DNA of 64,000 nt, taken from positions 156,963 to 220,962 of the forward strand of contig JBARXJ010000017.1 in NCBI GenBank assembly GCA_049647265.1, read 5' to 3'. This document shows positions 26,096 to 35,700 of the stretch, piece by piece. How positions within the stretch are numbered: position 1 is the first letter of the stretch; each line of letters begins with the position of its first letter. The position numbers were made by a program, and so were the translations under genes. The notes under the pieces are model-generated. The model saw nothing but the letters and a program-made list of their open reading frames with translations, did no database searches and was not told the DNA's origin. Source of the stretch: JAAURB01 sp049647265 (lineage in GTDB: Bacteria > Cyanobacteriota > Cyanobacteriia > Cyanobacteriales > Microcoleaceae).

Positions 26096-28411
26096 TTAAT
26101 TCACCAACCAATCCTCAATTTGCCATTGATTATTCTGACGCACTAAGCGATAGTCAATCGATAACAACTCATCTTTTGTATCAATCTGGACTCCATTTTC
26201 ATAAAATCTCGCCGCCTCTCGAATTTCAGCCGTGACAATGGCTTGAGTTGGGTTATCTGGATCGACCTCAACATTTTGAACCTCAACATCATGTTGATAG
26301 AGGCGATAAGAATTATCCGCTTCAATGGTTTGGGCTAACTCAGTCCATTCTCTCAAGGAAGGATTGACTAAAATTTGCGAAATCGAGTCAATTTCGTGAT
26401 TCGGCCCCAGTGCTTCTGATTTAACCGATAACCACAGACTAATCACCTGTTGGGCTGTCTCTGGGGTTAAATCCCCAGTCAACGGGGCATTACTGGCTTG
26501 AGTAGGAATCTCTAAGGGCGGTTGTGAAATTTCCACCATTGCTTGTTCGCCACTTAAACGCGGCGCCCCGCCTCCTAAATTCAACGCACGGGCAAACCAA
26601 CCGAAAATTTGAGACAGAATGAAAAACAGCAGCCACAATGCCAATAAAGCAATTGCACCCCCTAAAATTAACCGCAGAATTTTGCTTGTGTCCCACTGAT
26701 TAGAAGTTCGACGGGGTCGTTTCATTTCCGTTTCGGTTCCCAATTCAGGGTTACCGCCTCCTTCGTAAATAGACGAGTTAATCGGATTGGGCGGAAGTTC
26801 TGGAGAATTAACAGAAGCAGAAATTGCCGCTGTGGACGAATTGACCACTGGCGTTTGTAGGGTAGTAGTTGGAATATTGGTCTGCTCAGTCGCAGCAGCC
26901 GGGTCGGACAGGGTCGGAGATGGAGAGCGTTGTGGAAACCGACGGGTTGACTCAGGTCGCTTTAACATTGAGCCACCTACTGCCGCAGCCCCAGCCCCCA
27001 TCCCGGCAATGGCTGCCCCCCCCACAGACGCAGCATTTTCCCTCACCGAGGAGGAGTCGGTTGCGGGTGGAGTTGGGGGAGTGGTTGCCCGTCGAGGCTG
27101 TACAACCACCCACTCATTCGAGCCTTCCATGTCTGAGGGTAAAGCTTCTAAATAGGATTGTACCCCTGGATTAGCAAAGTAATCTTTCAGAGAAACGGGT
27201 TTGCGGGCTAAATCCTGGAAATGGGGAAACACTTCATCCTGTAACCATCTCTCCGCATACAGACATAATCCGGGTAATAAATCAGGGGACTCTTGAGAAT
27301 GTTCTCGGATAAACGCAATCGGTTCCCGTTCTTGAGACAGTTCTAAGGCGCGGTTTGCTTCTTCGGTTTGCCCCAGTAATAAAGCACAAACAGCCTTTTC
27401 TAAATGAACATCCTGTCGCCGCCCCAGTTGGGTTAGCATCAGTTTAGCCTTACGGACTAAGCCCGGTTGAGCCTTGGCAAATCCCTGGGCAATTAGGGTA
27501 TAGACGGTTAAATAAGTGGCAACCGCAGAAGGACGACGCGCTTCGACTTCAAAAATGGCCTGTTGTTCGCTACTGGTTAAATGGCGGCGCAGTTGCTGCA
27601 CAAATCGTAAGAAGTCTTCGACACTTAAACCTGATTGATCGTCGCCCTGACCATCAATTCCCCCCCGTTCATGCAGCATTTCCCGAAACAGTTGCAAACC
27701 TTTGCGGCGTTGAGTGGTTTTCTCTGCGGGCAGTTGGAGGAGTTCTAATACCCGATAGGGACGCAGCTTATACAGGTCGGCTTGCATCTGACCCCGTAGA
27801 CTGGGAAAGAGATTTTCTCGCAGTAGCAAATCTTGTCCGGCTTCTAAAGATTCAGCCGCTTTTTCATACTGTCCCTGTTGCCATTGTTCTCGTCCCAGTT
27901 CTAAATGAGCCGAAGCTACGGTTAACACAATATCGGGCAAAATTAAATCCGGATCGCCAAAACGACCATCTCTAATGCCCATGCTACCGTTACTCAGGTA
28001 GGGCTGAGCCAGTTGAATTAACTGTTCGTACTCCCCGAGTTCTTGAAAAATTAGCAACGCCCCCACAAATTGAAAATCTTCAATCTCAATACTGGGAGTC
28101 AGAGATCCCGAATCTTTGTCTAAATTCCAAGACATAGATGAGTCTTCCTCATCCAAGCCCTGGGCTTTGAGTTCAGATTCTGGATCGTAAGTTTTTGCCA
28201 GGAAACCCATGTCATACGCTTTGCGCTGATCGAAATCAGACAAAATGGCGTAGGCTTCATCAATCAACTGAATTCTTGCATTGATCGCCACTTCAGAATA
28301 CTCCCGCCGGGGAAGCGAAGATGCGCGATCGTGCTTGGCTTGCTTAAGTTGGTCAGCAGTTGCCTGAATCGGTAAGCCTAAGATTCTGTAGTAGTCGAGT
28401 GGAATACGCAC
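26096..28411 (-). CDS. ftn2: cell division protein Ftn2/ZipN (ARC6 homologue)
   Basis: 771 aa, GTG start. An N-terminal J-like domain (MRIPLDYYRILGLPIQATADQLKQ) is followed by a long helical TPR-like region, a low-complexity linker (about 430-560), one membrane helix (RLILGGAIALLALWLLFFIL near 585) and a C-terminal ARC6/IMS domain ending IEDWLVN. This is the layout of cyanobacterial Ftn2/ZipN, which tethers FtsZ to the membrane and organises the divisome. The J domain lacks the HPD motif needed to stimulate Hsp70, normal for this family. Divergent from pdhA. Confidence 0.93.
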   Translation of the reverse strand: MRIPLDYYRILGLPIQATADQLKQAKHDRASSLPRREYSEVAINARIQLIDEAYAILSDFDQRKAYDMGFLAKTYDPESELKAQGLDEEDSSMSWNLDKDSGSLTPSIEIEDFQFVGALLIFQELGEYEQLIQLAQPYLSNGSMGIRDGRFGDPDLILPDIVLTVASAHLELGREQWQQGQYEKAAESLEAGQDLLLRENLFPSLRGQMQADLYKLRPYRVLELLQLPAEKTTQRRKGLQLFREMLHERGGIDGQGDDQSGLSVEDFLRFVQQLRRHLTSSEQQAIFEVEARRPSAVATYLTVYTLIAQGFAKAQPGLVRKAKLMLTQLGRRQDVHLEKAVCALLLGQTEEANRALELSQEREPIAFIREHSQESPDLLPGLCLYAERWLQDEVFPHFQDLARKPVSLKDYFANPGVQSYLEALPSDMEGSNEWVVVQPRRATTPPTPPATDSSSVRENAASVGGAAIAGMGAGAAAVGGSMLKRPESTRRFPQRSPSPTLSDPAAATEQTNIPTTTLQTPVVNSSTAAISASVNSPELPPNPINSSIYEGGGNPELGTETEMKRPRRTSNQWDTSKILRLILGGAIALLALWLLFFILSQIFGWFARALNLGGGAPRLSGEQAMVEISQPPLEIPTQASNAPLTGDLTPETAQQVISLWLSVKSEALGPNHEIDSISQILVNPSLREWTELAQTIEADNSYRLYQHDVEVQNVEVDPDNPTQAIVTAEIREAARFYENGVQIDTKDELLSIDYRLVRQNNQWQIEDWLVN

Positions 28412-28686
28412 GGGGCCACTTTCCCTATCGGTGAGCGAATAATGTAGCTATAGTAGCGAAGTTTATCACCAATCGGAGTATTTCCTTTAACACTTATCCG
28501 ATTTGCATCAAATGAACCGAACTCTTCGGATCGTTAATTTTAATCCTTGAGGGTAGTTCAGGCACAGGGGTTGACTGTAATTGGTGACACCCCATTAGTG
28601 TATCAGAATCTGGATAAATCGCGTCGTTCGGATAGGCTCGTGTCAAAATAGTTCTACTGACTCGTTCAAAAATTATAACGACAACG

Positions 28687-29718
28687 ATGGTTCAAGAACG
28701 TACATTACCGACTTTTCAAGCTGATACCGTTTCCATCACCGCAGAAGAAGGACTGATTCTGTATGAGGACATGGTGTTAGGACGTTTGTTTGAGGACAAA
28801 TGCGCTGAGATGTATTATCGCGGCAAAATGTTTGGCTTTGTCCATCTCTACAACGGTCAAGAAGCAGTGTCTTCTGGGATTATTAAAGCGATGGACTCTC
28901 AAAGAGATTATGTTTGCAGTACCTATCGCGATCACGTTCATGCCCTCAGTGCCGGAGTCCCAGCGCGAGAGGTCATGGCGGAGTTGTTTGGCAAAGAAAC
29001 AGGCTGTTCTAAGGGGCGCGGGGGATCAATGCATATGTTTTCCTCGAAACACCGCTTACTGGGGGGATTTGCCTTTGTCGCCGAAGGCATTCCGGTTGCC
29101 GCCGGGGCAGCGTTTCAAGCCCGTTATCGCCAGGAAGTGATGGGAGATGACCGGCCTCAGGAAGTCACGGCTTGTTTCTTTGGGGATGGGGCTTGTAACA
29201 ATGGTCAGTTTTATGAATGCCTCAACATGGCGACGTTATGGAAGTTACCCATTCTTTTCGTTGTGGAGAATAATAAATGGGCGATTGGAATGTCCCATGA
29301 ACGGGCTACCTCTGACCCTGAAATTTATAAAAAAGGGCCAGCGTTTGGTATGCCAGGGCATGAAGTCGATGGGATGGATATTTTAGCCGTTAATACTTTA
29401 GCCAAAGAAGCAGTGGCGCGAGCCAGAGCCGGAGAAGGGCCGACGTTAATTGAGGCTTTAACCTATCGTTTCCGGGGGCATTCCTTGGCCGATCCAGATG
29501 AGTTACGGGATAAAAATGAAAAGGATTATTGGTTTGCCCGTGACCCCATTAAAAAGTTTGCCGCTTATTTAACTGAACATCAATTGGCAGATTCTGAGGA
29601 ATTAAAAGCTATTGATAAAAAGATTCAGCACTTAGTAGACGATTCTGTAGAATTTGCTCAATCGAGTCCTGAGCCCGATCCGAGTGAATTACGTCGCTAT
29701 ATTTTTGCAGAAGATTAA
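28687..29718 (+). CDS. pdhA: pyruvate dehydrogenase E1 component, alpha subunit
   Basis: 343 aa. The thiamine-diphosphate motif runs from GDGACNNGQFYECLNMA to VVENNKWAIG, and the phosphorylation-loop equivalents YRFRGHSLADPDELR are present. With the beta subunit (not in this window) it decarboxylates pyruvate and feeds acetyl-CoA synthesis. Length matches. A strong double hairpin terminator follows. Confidence 0.96.
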   Translation: MVQERTLPTFQADTVSITAEEGLILYEDMVLGRLFEDKCAEMYYRGKMFGFVHLYNGQEAVSSGIIKAMDSQRDYVCSTYRDHVHALSAGVPAREVMAELFGKETGCSKGRGGSMHMFSSKHRLLGGFAFVAEGIPVAAGAAFQARYRQEVMGDDRPQEVTACFFGDGACNNGQFYECLNMATLWKLPILFVVENNKWAIGMSHERATSDPEIYKKGPAFGMPGHEVDGMDILAVNTLAKEAVARARAGEGPTLIEALTYRFRGHSLADPDELRDKNEKDYWFARDPIKKFAAYLTEHQLADSEELKAIDKKIQHLVDDSVEFAQSSPEPDPSELRRYIFAED

Positions 29719-29730
29719 TCACAACTTTAG

Positions 29731-29779
29731 GCAGAGATTTCTTGTCTCTGTCTGAATTTGAGCTTTTTCCGCCTCAAAT
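29731..29779 (+). terminator. double hairpin after pdhA
   Basis: GCAGAGA (29731-29737) pairs with TCTCTGT (29745-29751), and ATTTGAG (29756-29762) pairs with CTCAAAT (29773-29779). They start 13 bp after the pdhA stop. T-rich DNA lies in the second loop, so termination efficiency is uncertain. Confidence 0.5.
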
Positions 29780-30006
29780 CTATTGCTTGTTTTCCGGCGC
29801 TCTGGTAAGATATGTATTAAGGGATAACTTGCCTATATACTTGATTTTTTAATCATTTATTCCCGTCGATTCAACAATGACATCCGTATCGGACTTCTGA
29901 GTTTTCGCGATACCAGCTTATAAATTCATCGTTGTTCTTAAAACTAAAATTTCTGCTGCCAATTTAGCGCGATAATTATCGCTATAATTTGTTATTTTAT
30001 TGCTTT

Positions 30007-30558
30007 CTAATCAAACTCAGGTGCCCAAACTTCCACCACAGGCAATTCCCAACCCGGAAGCAATTCTGGTACTTGCAGCACCTCCCCATCCTTTAGAACA
30101 ACCCGATCTTCATTCAGGCGATACACTTCCATAGTGCGAGATCTTGGGTCTACTAACACTCCAACTTGAGTCCCTAATTCCAGAAATTGCTGGATCTTTT
30201 GACGTAATTTAGCCAAACTATCCGTTTTAGATTTAACTTCAAACATTAAGTCAGGAACTAACTCCGCATAATCTTCTGTCGTGCGAGGTAAACGTTCAGC
30301 TAAGATAAAAGAAGCATCCGGTGCGCGCACATCTCCATCAACGTTCGGCAAACGAAAACCACCACTAGAAGCAGTTACTCTACCTAGTCTACGAGGTCGT
30401 ACCCAGTGTGATAACTGGGCAATAATAGCAGCAGCGACTTCATCTGATTCTAAACCTGAAGGACTCATTAAAATAATTTCTCCACTGACTAATTCCATTC
30501 GATAATCAGGATATTGTATTTGCAGCTTTTCTAGATCTTTAACTGTTAAACTAGGCAT
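30007..30558 (-). CDS. Uma2-family (DUF820) putative endonuclease
   Basis: 183 aa, a typical length. The core reads MELVSGEIILMSPSG, RAPDASFILAER, LVPDLMFEVKSKTDS and LELGTQVGVLVDPRSRTMEVY, with the acidic/lysine residues (D, E, K) of the PD-(D/E)XK fold. Role unknown; the family is very common in filamentous cyanobacteria and often flanks decayed regions, as here. Confidence 0.9.
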   Translation of the reverse strand: MPSLTVKDLEKLQIQYPDYRMELVSGEIILMSPSGLESDEVAAAIIAQLSHWVRPRRLGRVTASSGGFRLPNVDGDVRAPDASFILAERLPRTTEDYAELVPDLMFEVKSKTDSLAKLRQKIQQFLELGTQVGVLVDPRSRTMEVYRLNEDRVVLKDGEVLQVPELLPGWELPVVEVWAPEFD

Positions 30559-30796
30559 TTGTAAAACTTCCTATCTATATATTTATTCTATCTAACTATC
30601 AAAAATAGAACCCTCCAGAAGATCGATAACTGCGGAAATGGCTGTTTGAATTGCTCCTTTCCTTTATCGTAGTGATGCAAGAAAAGCACCGATGACGATT
30701 GCAGATTATGCGCCGTTCTGCTATCCTAGTTATAGGGTTACGCTGAAAGTACGCTTGAATCATTATTCAACTCTATAAGCTGTTCTTTGTTAAACA

Positions 30797-30910
30797 ATGA
30801 TAACCGTAATCATTGGTGGAGTCTGTCGGGCGGGAAAATCTCAGCTTGCTAACCTCTTCTCTTATTCCAACAAACTCACTGTACAGTCATTCATCTCGAC
30901 TCCTGATTAA
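30797..30910 (+). pseudogene. truncated P-loop NTPase/kinase start
   Basis: 37 codons from an ATG: MITVIIGGVCRAGKSQLAN has a Walker A (GGVCRAGKS), as in nucleotide-kinase-like proteins, and the frame stops early after SFISTPD. Too short to fold as an NTPase, so it is a decayed 5' end. Confidence 0.5.
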
Positions 30911-31137
30911 ATGCAGTCCGAAATAATTACAAGGGCGATCGCGCCACTCCTAAAGCCAAAACCTAGTTTCAAAACTATTACGATACCGTACTCGTCAAAG
31001 CCATCCGTAAAAAAATGGGGTTGAGCAAATCCATTGCTGATTTTGTCAGCAGATGTTAGTATAGCTACAGGGCTAATACGACCACTAACTTGACTTTTTA
31101 ATCAGCACATCCCTCTGTAGACCATTAACACCAATAA

Positions 31138-31305
31138 GGCGTAGTTAAAGAGTTGCTATCACGAAGTGCCAATGAACTAGAAGCACCGCTATGGAGGGAG
31201 ATCGAAGAGGAAATGTTGAAAGTTTTATTTCCTTTATTTTTAAAAGTTGATGGTGTTCTTGAAAGTCCAAGTCACAGCAAGCAGGATATCAGAGTTGTAA
31301 GCTAA
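31138..31305 (+). pseudogene. gene remnant with KELLSRSANELEA segment
   Basis: An open stretch of about 55 codons reads VVKELLSRSANELEAPLWRE and continues with a hydrophobic, acidic sequence to TAA at 31303-31305. It has no good start. The segment ELLSRSANELEA is also encoded on the minus strand at about 32620-32663, with differences almost only at third codon positions, so both derive from related coding genes. Confidence 0.4.
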
Positions 31306-31328
31306 CTTCTGCACAGACCTTTAGCAGA

Positions 31329-32255
31329 TTAGCGACGATGACGCTCAAGGTAGAGACGGACTCGGTTTATAAAGTCTTTGACAACCTGCTCTGGTTTCTT
31401 GCATTCGGAACTGGTAAATCTCTCTATTCTTAAGATCCCGGCTTTTTCAAAAAAGACTCGATCTCTGATTAGATCTTTTTGATGATCGTGAAATGTCATC
31501 GAATCACATTCAATTATGAAATTTATGCCTTCTATCACTACTAAGAAATCGACTTCTCGTGTTACGCGATCGCCATTCTTCCAGGTAACGCGAACGGGAG
31601 CATTAGGAAAGAAAGTTAAGCCATTTCTATCTAATTCCTTCGCTATCTCCAATTCTTGTGAACTTCGGAAAGAAAGTCCTTTCCATTCAGTGAAGGGGAT
31701 ATTCTTGTAAATCAATTTTTGCTGTTTTTCTGAGAGAAGAGTCTTGATCTCAGAAAGCATAGTTTGTTGGGAATCGATGGTTTTTTTTAGTTCTGCTATC
31801 TTCTCCTCATAATGCCTTTCTGCTTGTTCTTTTACCTCGATTATATCCCATTTGCAAGCTGTCTCAAAAGTTGTGTATAGGGTACTATCTGGATCATGTT
31901 TAGTAGTAATAGCTCCTATATTTTCAAGAATTTCAGTATAGAGCTGGCTGTACTTAAAATTATCGTTATCCACCGCTTCTTCAATGTAAAAACCTGGAGG
32001 AAAGCCAGCAGAATTATAATGTTCTTCTTTATCGCTCAACCCTAGATAGAAATCAACAAATTCCTCAAAAACTTCTCCTATTGGATCAATCTTGTTACTG
32101 ATGCGAATTTTTTCTTCATATTCTATATCAGCAATTTCTTGCTCAATATTTAACAGAGCCTGGCGATAGTCATCAATTGATTGATCTACCCCACCTTTAA
32201 GAACATCAATTTGTTTCTTAATCTGATAAATTTGGTTCGCTGTTATTTCTGCCAT
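31329..32255 (-). CDS. coiled-coil protein with DUF559/Vsr-like nuclease domain
   Basis: 308 aa. Residues about 1-45 and 150-195 are predicted coiled coils (EKIAELKKTIDSQQTMLSEIKTLL in pieces). Residues about 210-305 have the order of a DUF559/very-short-patch-repair-type nuclease: SQELEIAKELDRNGL, REVDFLVVIEG, FIIECDSMTFH, IRDRVFFEKAGI. The D and E-x-D residues match that PD-(D/E)XK subgroup. No partner methylase is adjacent. It is AT-rich and lies in a decayed accessory patch; a DNA-damage or defence role is inference. Confidence 0.7.
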   Translation of the reverse strand: MAEITANQIYQIKKQIDVLKGGVDQSIDDYRQALLNIEQEIADIEYEEKIRISNKIDPIGEVFEEFVDFYLGLSDKEEHYNSAGFPPGFYIEEAVDNDNFKYSQLYTEILENIGAITTKHDPDSTLYTTFETACKWDIIEVKEQAERHYEEKIAELKKTIDSQQTMLSEIKTLLSEKQQKLIYKNIPFTEWKGLSFRSSQELEIAKELDRNGLTFFPNAPVRVTWKNGDRVTREVDFLVVIEGINFIIECDSMTFHDHQKDLIRDRVFFEKAGILRIERFTSSECKKPEQVVKDFINRVRLYLERHRR

Positions 32256-32413
32256 TTTGCTATCCTATTTGTCTATAGTTAACAATTTTTCGAGATATCT
32301 TTATTTTCGAGAACGAAGCTTCTTGAAAGCTATTTTAACGGAGTCTAGGGGTCTAGTGCAGATTGAAATTCACTTAGTGTAGATTAATTAATTATACAGT
32401 ACAGAACTTTATT

Positions 32414-32590
32414 ATGCTTTCAAAAACCAATGCAGTGTCAGTCTACTTGACCGACGAGGAAAAGGAATGGTTAGAAAACAAAGCGATAGAGCAGGATAGG
32501 TCAATGGCTTACATTCTCAGAGCTTTGATTCGGGAAAAGTGCGACTCAGAGCGTCCCATAAGCACCAAAGCAATTGAAAAACCCCATTAG
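32414..32590 (+). CDS. small ribbon-helix-helix (CopG-like) protein
   Basis: 58 aa. It reads AVSVYLTDEEKEWLENKA, then SMAYILRALIREK, the strand-helix-helix pattern of RHH DNA-binding proteins and antitoxins. No SD is obvious before the ATG. The divergent neighbour is the coiled-coil nuclease (start 32255). It could be an antitoxin or autoregulator, but no toxin gene follows; downstream is only a remnant. Confidence 0.6.
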   Translation: MLSKTNAVSVYLTDEEKEWLENKAIEQDRSMAYILRALIREKCDSERPISTKAIEKPH

Positions 32591-32619
32591 CTTTTGTAAA
32601 GAAGTGCTTATAAAGCAGG

Positions 32620-32663
32620 TATAGCAGTGCTTCCAGTTCGTTGGCACTTCGTGACAGTAACTC
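32620..32663 (-). repeat. inverted copy of the ELLSRSANELEA coding segment
   Basis: The reverse complement reads GAGTTACTGTCACGAAGTGC and continues for about 43 bp in register with 31150-31192, with five differences, four of them synonymous. The two copies lie in opposite orientation on either side of the nuclease and RHH genes. Confidence 0.6.
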
Positions 32664-32703
32664 TTGCATTACACCAATAAACTGACATGGACTGCGCGTC
32701 AAC

Positions 32704-35700
32704 CTAAAGCATCTTCCCCTCAATTACCCCCTCAGCCTCGTGTACAATCGCCCGCAACGCCTCCGTCAACTCTAAAGGAGCAGAACCCCATAATTGCCGC
32801 TGGTGGGCTTCTAGCAACCGTTCAGCCATATCTCGTAGCGCCCAAGGGTTTTTCTGTTGAATAAACTGTTGAACGGTTTCATCTAAAAGATAAGCCTTAG
32901 CAACTCCTTCATACATAAAATCTGCAACACAGTGGGTTGTGGCATCATAAGCAAATAAATAATCCACCGTTGCGGCTAATTCAAATGCTCCTTTATAACC
33001 ATGTCGCATCACACCAGAAATCCATTTCGGGTTAATCACTCTCGAACGATAAACGCGAGTAATTTCCTCAGTTAATTGTCGAATTTTAGGGTTTTCCGGT
33101 TGAGCATGATCTCCGAAATAAGTCTGAGGATTCTTCCCGGTTAAGGCTCGAATTGCCACCGTCATTCCCCCTTGAAACTGATAATAATCATCAGAATCGA
33201 GTAAATCATGTTCTCGGTTATCTTGATTATGTAAAACAATTTGCAACTGTTCTAAACGCTGTTGAAACGTTTCCGGTACAGATACCCCTTGTCCAGTCGA
33301 ACCATTATAAGCGTAGCTACTCCAATTTAAATACGCTTGCGCTAAATCTTGGTCGCTTTGCCAATTTTGCGCTTCAATTAATCCTTGTAAACCCGCGCCA
33401 TAAGCCCCCGGTTTAGAACCAAAAACGCGATATTGGGAGCGTATTTCTGCCTGTTGTGAAGGTAATCCTGCCTCAATCCATTGTTGAGTTTCTTGTTGAA
33501 TTTGTGCCGCTAATGGATTATTTTCGGGAGGTTCATTGAGTTGAGAAACAGCAAGCACAGCTTGATGAAATAGATCGATTAAATTGGGAAAAGCATCTCG
33601 AAAAAAGCCTGAAATTCTTAAAGTGACATCCACTCGCGGGCGATTTAAAATGGATAAAGGTAAAATTTCAAAATCGACAACTCGTCGTGAAGGTCGATCC
33701 CAAACGGGACGCACTCCTAACAATGCCAATGCTTCGGCAATATCATCTCCCCCTGTCCGCATGGTTGAAGTTCCCCACACCGATAAACCCAGGGTTTTAG
33801 GATATTCTCCGTTATCCTGAGTATAGCGTTCGATCAAAGCTTCAGCCGCCAGTTGACCGACTCGCCAAGCCGTTTCTGTAGGGATAGCGCGAATATCAAC
33901 CGAGTAAAAATTCCGTCCTGTCGGTAATACATCGGGTCGTCCTCGAGTCGGTGCGCCAGACGCACCACTGGGAACATATTCACCATTTAATCCGATTAGT
34001 AAATTGGTAATTTCTTGCTCTGTTTTTTGTAATTTGGGTAAGAGTATCGTTTCAATCCATTCTAATTCTTTCTGCGTTTTAATCCCTATCTTTTCAGGAA
34101 ATCTCTCATCTGTTAAATCTTCAATTAAAATAGCTGCATAATTTTCTATCACTTCTACCGCATCTCCAATATTTCGGCAAGATTGATTCTGTAAAATTAA
34201 AGGCTGTGAAAATACGTCTGCAAAATTAGCCGTTAACGGATCAAATTCTAAACCAAAATCTTCTGCAATGGCTCGTAATAACCCGATTCTTTGAGTACCA
34301 GGTTGACGCGCGATCGCGATGATTAAATCTCGTAGTTGCCGATCTTGAGGACATTGTCCAAAAATATGTAAACCATCCCGAATTTGAGCTTCTTTCAGTT
34401 CACAAAGATAGCCATCAATTGAATTTAAACTCGATAGGTTGAGTTCCTCACTTAACCCCAGATCTTGATTTAATTTCTCCTGTTGAATCACTTCGATAAT
34501 TCCTTCTTCAATCATTGATAATCTCGAAGGATCTAAAGATTGCGCTTCATAATACTCATCAATTAATCCTTCCAATTGTTGTAAATTTCCATACAATTCT
34601 GCCCGCGTCATCGGTGGCGTTAAATGATCTAAAATCACGGCTTGCGATCGCCGTTTTGCTTGAGAACCTTCCCCTGGATCGTTAACAATAAAGGGATAAA
34701 AATGAGGCAGAGAGTCTAAGGCAATTTCAGGATAACAATTTTCAGATAAACCTATACTTTTTCCCGGTAGCCATTCTAAATTACCATGCTTACCCACATG
34801 AACAATTGCATCCGCTTGAAATTGTTGTCGTAGCCAAAGATAAAACGCTAAATAATTGGGAGTCGGTTCTAAATCTGGGGCATGATAATTTAAACTGGGG
34901 TGTTTATCATATCCTCTAGAAGGTTGAATTCCAATAAAAACACTGCCGAGTTGTATTCCGGAAATTGTAAAGTCATCCCCTTTATATTCATCTTGCCAAC
35001 GCTGTTGTATTTGCGTTTGAATATTCAGAGATAACGTTTTAAAATATTGTTGGAATTTTGAATAACTCAAACTTTGATAAACTATCCGAAAATTATCAGA
35101 TTCTGGGTCATTTGTGACTCCAGTTGTTAGTTTTTGAATCAGTTCATCACCATTATGAGGAATATCATCAATATCATAACCTTGCTGTTGTAATGCTTTG
35201 AGGATTTCTATACAACTAGCAGGTGTATCTAAACCCACACCATTGGCTAAGCGTCCATCTTTATTAGGATAATTCGCTAAAATTAAAGCAATCTTTCGTT
35301 GTGAAGGTGATTTTTGTTTAAGTTTAACCCAATTTGCTGTTAAATCTGCAACAAAATTAATCCGATTTTGCACGGGAATATAGCCAATCACATTCGTTTC
35401 TAAATCAGGATTCCAATTTTGAGTGGCTTTAAAAGAAATGACTCGAGTAATAATTCGTCCATCAACTTCTGGTAACGCAACATTCATGGCAACGTCACGA
35501 GGCGAAAGTCCTTGAAAACTATTTTCCCACTGTTCTTGAGTGCCGCCACTTAAGATGACTTGTAAAATGGGAACATTTAAACCAAATAAAGGAGATTGAG
35601 TTTGATTGTTTGTCGTAATATTTTTAATCGCAAAACTCGTAGTATTTAATAATAATTTAATTCCTTGTAATTTCTCTACCACTTCGGCTTGAATATCCCA

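Larger units (their letters stand above)
30559..31328. other. decayed intergenic region with gene remnants
   Basis: About 770 bases without an intact gene. They hold a broken P-loop gene (30797-30910), a short coding-like tail (FQNYYDTVLVKAIRKKMG, then a TAG, near 30985-31060), and a fragment at 31138-31305. A HIP1 site occurs near 30942. The pattern is that of several genes decayed after rearrangement. Confidence 0.6.

Noticed and set aside
26787..27174. Long plus-strand frames inside ftn2
   Set aside because: Shadows of the low-complexity linker of Ftn2/ZipN, compositionally biased and overlapping a certain gene.
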